Shown here in pieces: positions 60,664 through 64,000 of a stretch of 64,000 bases of DNA. The DNA is taken from NCBI GenBank assembly GCA_027627225.1, contig CM051027.1, positions 42,283,618 through 42,347,617 on the forward strand. Reading direction: 5' to 3'. The notes under the pieces were generated by a model that was not told the origin of the DNA, ran no database searches, and saw only the letters and a program-made list of their open reading frames with translations. This DNA is from Congeria kusceri (taxonomy: Eukaryota; Mollusca; Bivalvia; Myida; Dreissenidae). The position numbers and the translations under genes are program-made. Positions within the stretch are counted from its first letter, which is position 1, and every line of letters starts with the position of its first letter.

Positions 60664-62402
60664 CCGGTGAAACCTGCGAATGGATATAACTGAAAGCTAC
60701 AAACACTGTAGCCACATTCATTTTGAGGTATCGTGTTCGGAAGTGCTTTTGCCATATAACTATGATATTGCCAAGCGTTTCTCTATTCGTTGTGGCAAAT
60801 TGTGTCTCTGGAGAAGAATCATCTCAGTTAGCGACCCGTTTCGAAGTTCACAATGTATGTTTATGTAAAAACTATGAAATATATGCAAAACAGTTTGCAA
60901 CGTAATGTATACGTTTCGTAATGTTGGCGTTTCCGGTAAAACCTGCGAATGGATATAATTGAAAGCTATAAACACTGTAGCCACACTACTGTCACATTCA
61001 TATTAAGGTTTCGACTCCGGAACCGCTTTCGCAATATAACTACAATATTGGAAAGCATTTATAGCTTCGTAGTGCTGAATTGCGTCCTTCGAGATGAATC
61101 ATTGCGATATCATTGCGACAGAGCAAATATCTTAGTAAGCGACACGTTCGGAGCAAATAGATAATCGATGTTTATACAAGAAATATGAAATGTATCCAAA
61201 ACAGTTTGCAACGTATTGTATGCGATTTTATCGGCGGTTCCGGTGAAACCTGCCAATTGAAATAAATGGGAGTTATAACTGAGGTAGCAACCCCAATTTT
61301 ATATTGATCTTTTGACAATATGAAGCGCATTCACTTTGCCAAGCGTTTTACTTTTCGTCGGGCTTACTTGAATATTTTCGCTAGAATCTTTGCAATACTT
61401 TGGAGAGTGTAAATTACTCAGATAGCGACGCGTTCGAAGTTCACAATTGATGTTTATGTAGAAACTATCAAATGTATCCAAAACAGTTTGCAACGTTTCG
61501 TTATATTGACGTTTCCGGTGAAACTTGCGAATGGTTATAATTTAAAGCTACAAACAGTGTAGCCACACTAGTGTCACATTCATTTTTAAGGTATCGTGTT
61601 CGCAAGAGCTTTCGCAAGACATAAGTCTCCAAGCGTTTCTCTTTTCGTAGTGTCGAATACTGCATTTATCAGTTAACAATGGATGTTAATGTAAAAACTA
61701 TGAAATATATCGATTTATCCAATACAGTTTTAATCGAAGATATAAATACGGTCGACACAGTGTTCTGCAACCGATCTATTGGTTATGTGCAAACCACGAT
61801 CTTTTGCACGCTAACTTGGATATTGAAATGTATCAAAAACTGTTAGCGCCGTATTGTATATTTTGAAAGCTGCAAACACTGTAAGTTAACGCGTTTGTAA
61901 GTGTTTTCGCAATTTAACTATGATATTGTCGAGCGATTCTCTCTTGGTCGAGCCGAATTGCGTCGCTCGAGAAGAATCATTGCGATACTTTGGAGGGAGC
62001 AACTATCTGTTAGACACGTTTGAAGTTCGTAACCGGTGTTTCAGAAACAAGTCTGAAATACATCAAAAACTGTTTGCAACATTTTGTAATCGTTGCGATT
62101 TTATCGGCGTATCCGGTGAAACCTGCGAACTGAAATAAATGGGAGTTATAATTGAGGTAGCAACCCCAATTTTATATTGATCTTTTGACAATATGAAGCG
62201 CATTCACTTTGCCAAGCGTTTTACTTTTTGTCGGGCTTGCTTGAATATTTTAGCTAGAATCTTTGCAATACTTTGGAGAGTGTAAATTACTCAGATAGCG
62301 ACGCGTTCGATGTTCACAATTGATGTTCATATTTGTTTTTTAATATATCCAAAACTGTTTGCACCGTATTATAAACGTTTCGGTATGTTGGCGTTTCCGT
62401 TT
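60664..62402. repeat. HOR unit U33 (hexamer, 1,739 bp)
   Basis: Close to consensus. The only marker noted is gtagaaactatc in B1, shared with U34. Confidence 0.95.
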
Positions 62403-64000
62403 CCGGTGAAACCTGCGAATGGATATAACTGAAAGCTACAAACACTGTAGCCACATTCATTTTGAGGTATCGTGTTCGGAAGTGCTTTTGCCATATAACT
62501 ATGATATTGCCAAGCGTTTCTCTATTCGTTGTGGCAAATTGTGTCTCTGGAGAAGAATCATCTCAGTTAGCGACCCGTTTCGAAGTTCACAATGTATGTT
62601 TATGTAAAAACTATGAAATATATGCAAAACAGTTTGCAACGTAATGTATACGTTTCGTAATGTTGGCGTTTCCGGTAAAACCTGCGAATGGATATAATTG
62701 AAAGCTATAAACACTGTAGCCACACTACTGTCACATTCATATTAAGGTTTCGACTCCGGAACCGCTTTCGCAATATAACTACAATATTGGAAAGCATTTA
62801 TAGCTTCGTAGTGCTGAATTGCGTCCTTCGAGATGAATCATTGCGATATCATTGCGACAGAGCAAATATCTTAGTAAGCGACACGTTCGGAGCAAATAGA
62901 TAATCGATGTTTATACAAGAAATATGAAATGTATCCAAAACAGTTTGCAACGTATTGTATGCGATTTTATCGGCGGTTCCGGTGAAACCTGCCAATTGAA
63001 ATAAATGGGAGTTATAACTGAGGTAGCAACCCCAATTTTATATTGATCTTTTGACAATATGAAGCGCATTCACTTTGCCAAGCGTTTTACTTTTCGTCGG
63101 GCTTACTTGAATATTTTCGCTAGAATCTTTGCAATACTTTGGAGAGTGTAAATTACTCAGATAGCGACGCGTTCGAAGTTCACAATTGATGTTTATGTAG
63201 AAACTATCAAATGTATCCAAAACAGTTTGCAACGTTTCGTTATATTGACGTTTCCGGTGAAACTTGCGAATGGTTATAATTTAAAGCTACAAACAGTGTA
63301 GCCACACTAGTGTCACATTCATTTTTAAGGTATCGTGTTCGCAAGAGCTTTCGCAAGACATAAGTCTCCAAGCGTTTCTCTTTTCGTAGTGTCGAATACT
63401 GCATTTATCAGTTAACAATGGATGTTAATGTAAAAACTATGAAATATATCGATTTATCCAATACAGTTTTAATCGAAGATATAAATACGGTCGACACAGT
63501 GTTCTGCAACCGATCTATTGGTTATGTGCAAACCACGATCTTTTGCACGCTAACTTGGATATTGAAATGTATCAAAAACTGTTAGCGCCGTATTGTATAT
63601 TTTGAAAGCTGCAAACACTGTAAGTTAACGCGTTTGTAAGTGTTTTCGCAATTTAACTATGATATTGTCGAGCGATTCTCTCTTGGTCGAGCCGAATTGC
63701 GTCGCTCGAGAAGAATCATTGCGATACTTTGGAGGGAGCAACTATCTGTTAGACACGTTTGAAGTTCGTAACCGGTGTTTCAGAAACAAGTCTGAAATAC
63801 ATCAAAAACTGTTTGCAACATTTTGTAATCGTTGCGATTTTATCGGCGTATCCGGTGAAACCTGCGAACTGAAATAAATGGGAGTTATAATTGAGGTAGA
63901 AACCCCAATTTTATATTGATCTTTTGACAATATGAAGCGCATTCACTTTGCCAAGCGTTTTACTTTTTGTCGGGCTTGCTTGAATATTTTAGCTCGAATC
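62403..64000. repeat. HOR unit U34 (truncated by window edge, 1,598 bp seen)
   Basis: A1 to most of B2. B1 has gtagaaactatc, B2 has gtagaaacccc and gctcgaatc. The window ends inside B2, so the array continues to the right. Confidence 0.95.

Larger units (their letters stand above)
1..64000. repeat. Satellite DNA array with hexameric higher-order repeat (about 1,739 bp)
   Basis: The same 1,739-bp sequence recurs head to tail from edge to edge, seen most easily from the block around atggatataactgaaagc, which returns at 46, 1785, 3523, 5259, 6998, 8737 and so on to 62419. Between these anchors the units differ by only a handful of substitutions and small indels. Each unit consists of six diverged monomers that share a head box (ccggtgaaacctgcga, absent in A4), a middle block (ccaagcgtttctcttttcgt-like) and a tail box (caaaacagtttgcaac-like). 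No unique sequence, inversion or inserted mobile element was found. This is the organisation of eukaryotic satellite HOR arrays such as those at centromeres. That this array is centromeric is an inference I cannot test here. Family not recognised. Confidence 0.97.

Noticed and set aside
1..64000. CRISPR array
   Set aside because: The repeats are hundreds of bases long and contiguous, with no alternation of short repeats and unique spacers and no cas genes.
1..64000. Ribosomal DNA or histone-like tandem gene cluster
   Set aside because: The unit is too short, has no rRNA- or tRNA-like conserved segments and no long reading frame.
1..64000. Tandemly arrayed transposon or retrotransposon (such as tandem LTRs)
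   Set aside because: No transposase, reverse transcriptase or terminal-repeat structure is visible, and the internal monomers are related to one another as in a satellite.

Overview
The whole 64 kb window is one uninterrupted tandem satellite array. I see no protein-coding gene, RNA gene, transposon or CRISPR array in it. All copies run in the same orientation. The basic building block is a degenerate monomer of about 250-350 bp. Six diverged monomers (called here A1, A2, B1, A3, A4, B2, with lengths 269, 307, 275, 350, 248 and 290 in the reference copy) form a higher-order repeat (HOR) unit of 1,739 bp. The six fall into two related trimers, A1-A2-B1 and A3-A4-B2. B1 and B2 are close relatives, while the A monomers are more diverged from one another.

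Layout: bases 1-29 are the tail of a preceding unit. They are followed by 33 complete HOR units (numbered U1-U33) and a truncated U34 that runs off the right edge. Twenty-six of the complete units are 1,736-1,740 bp hexamers. U6, U13, U21, U26 and U30 carry one extra 873-bp trimer (9-mers, 2,612-2,613 bp). U9 carries two extra trimers (12-mer, 3,486 bp). U23 has lost one trimer (3-mer, 866 bp). U16 has an internal 241-bp deletion. The length changes of trimer size have their breakpoints inside B monomers that are B1/B2 chimeras, which is the signature of unequal crossing-over between B1 and B2. The window contains both the expansion products and a reciprocal contraction product.

Above the HOR unit there is a further level. 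Diagnostic variants recur in a fixed order (a gaagttata/agagcg unit, then an expanded unit, then a unit with a 2-bp deletion in A3, then an A1 variant with ctctcgaga), giving a roughly four-unit super-repeat. Segments of 8-9 kb are duplicated in tandem (13338-22038 and 22039-30211) and at long range (5105-13761 and 34437-43093, offset 29,332 bp). Other units are mosaics of these haplotypes.

Organism: the pattern is typical of eukaryotic pericentromeric, centromeric or other heterochromatic satellite DNA. Composition is moderately AT-rich (roughly 40% GC judged from a few lines). CG dinucleotides are frequent, which argues against a heavily CpG-methylated genome such as a vertebrate's and is more compatible with an invertebrate. 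I do not recognise the satellite family and cannot name the species. The small open reading frames (about 60-78 codons, both strands, overlapping) recur only because the DNA repeats, and nothing about them suggests real proteins. No new enzymatic or defence system is visible. What is of interest here is the array's recombination record, a conserved dyad box in the monomers, and an A3-specific segment with a hairpin and a TATA-like motif.
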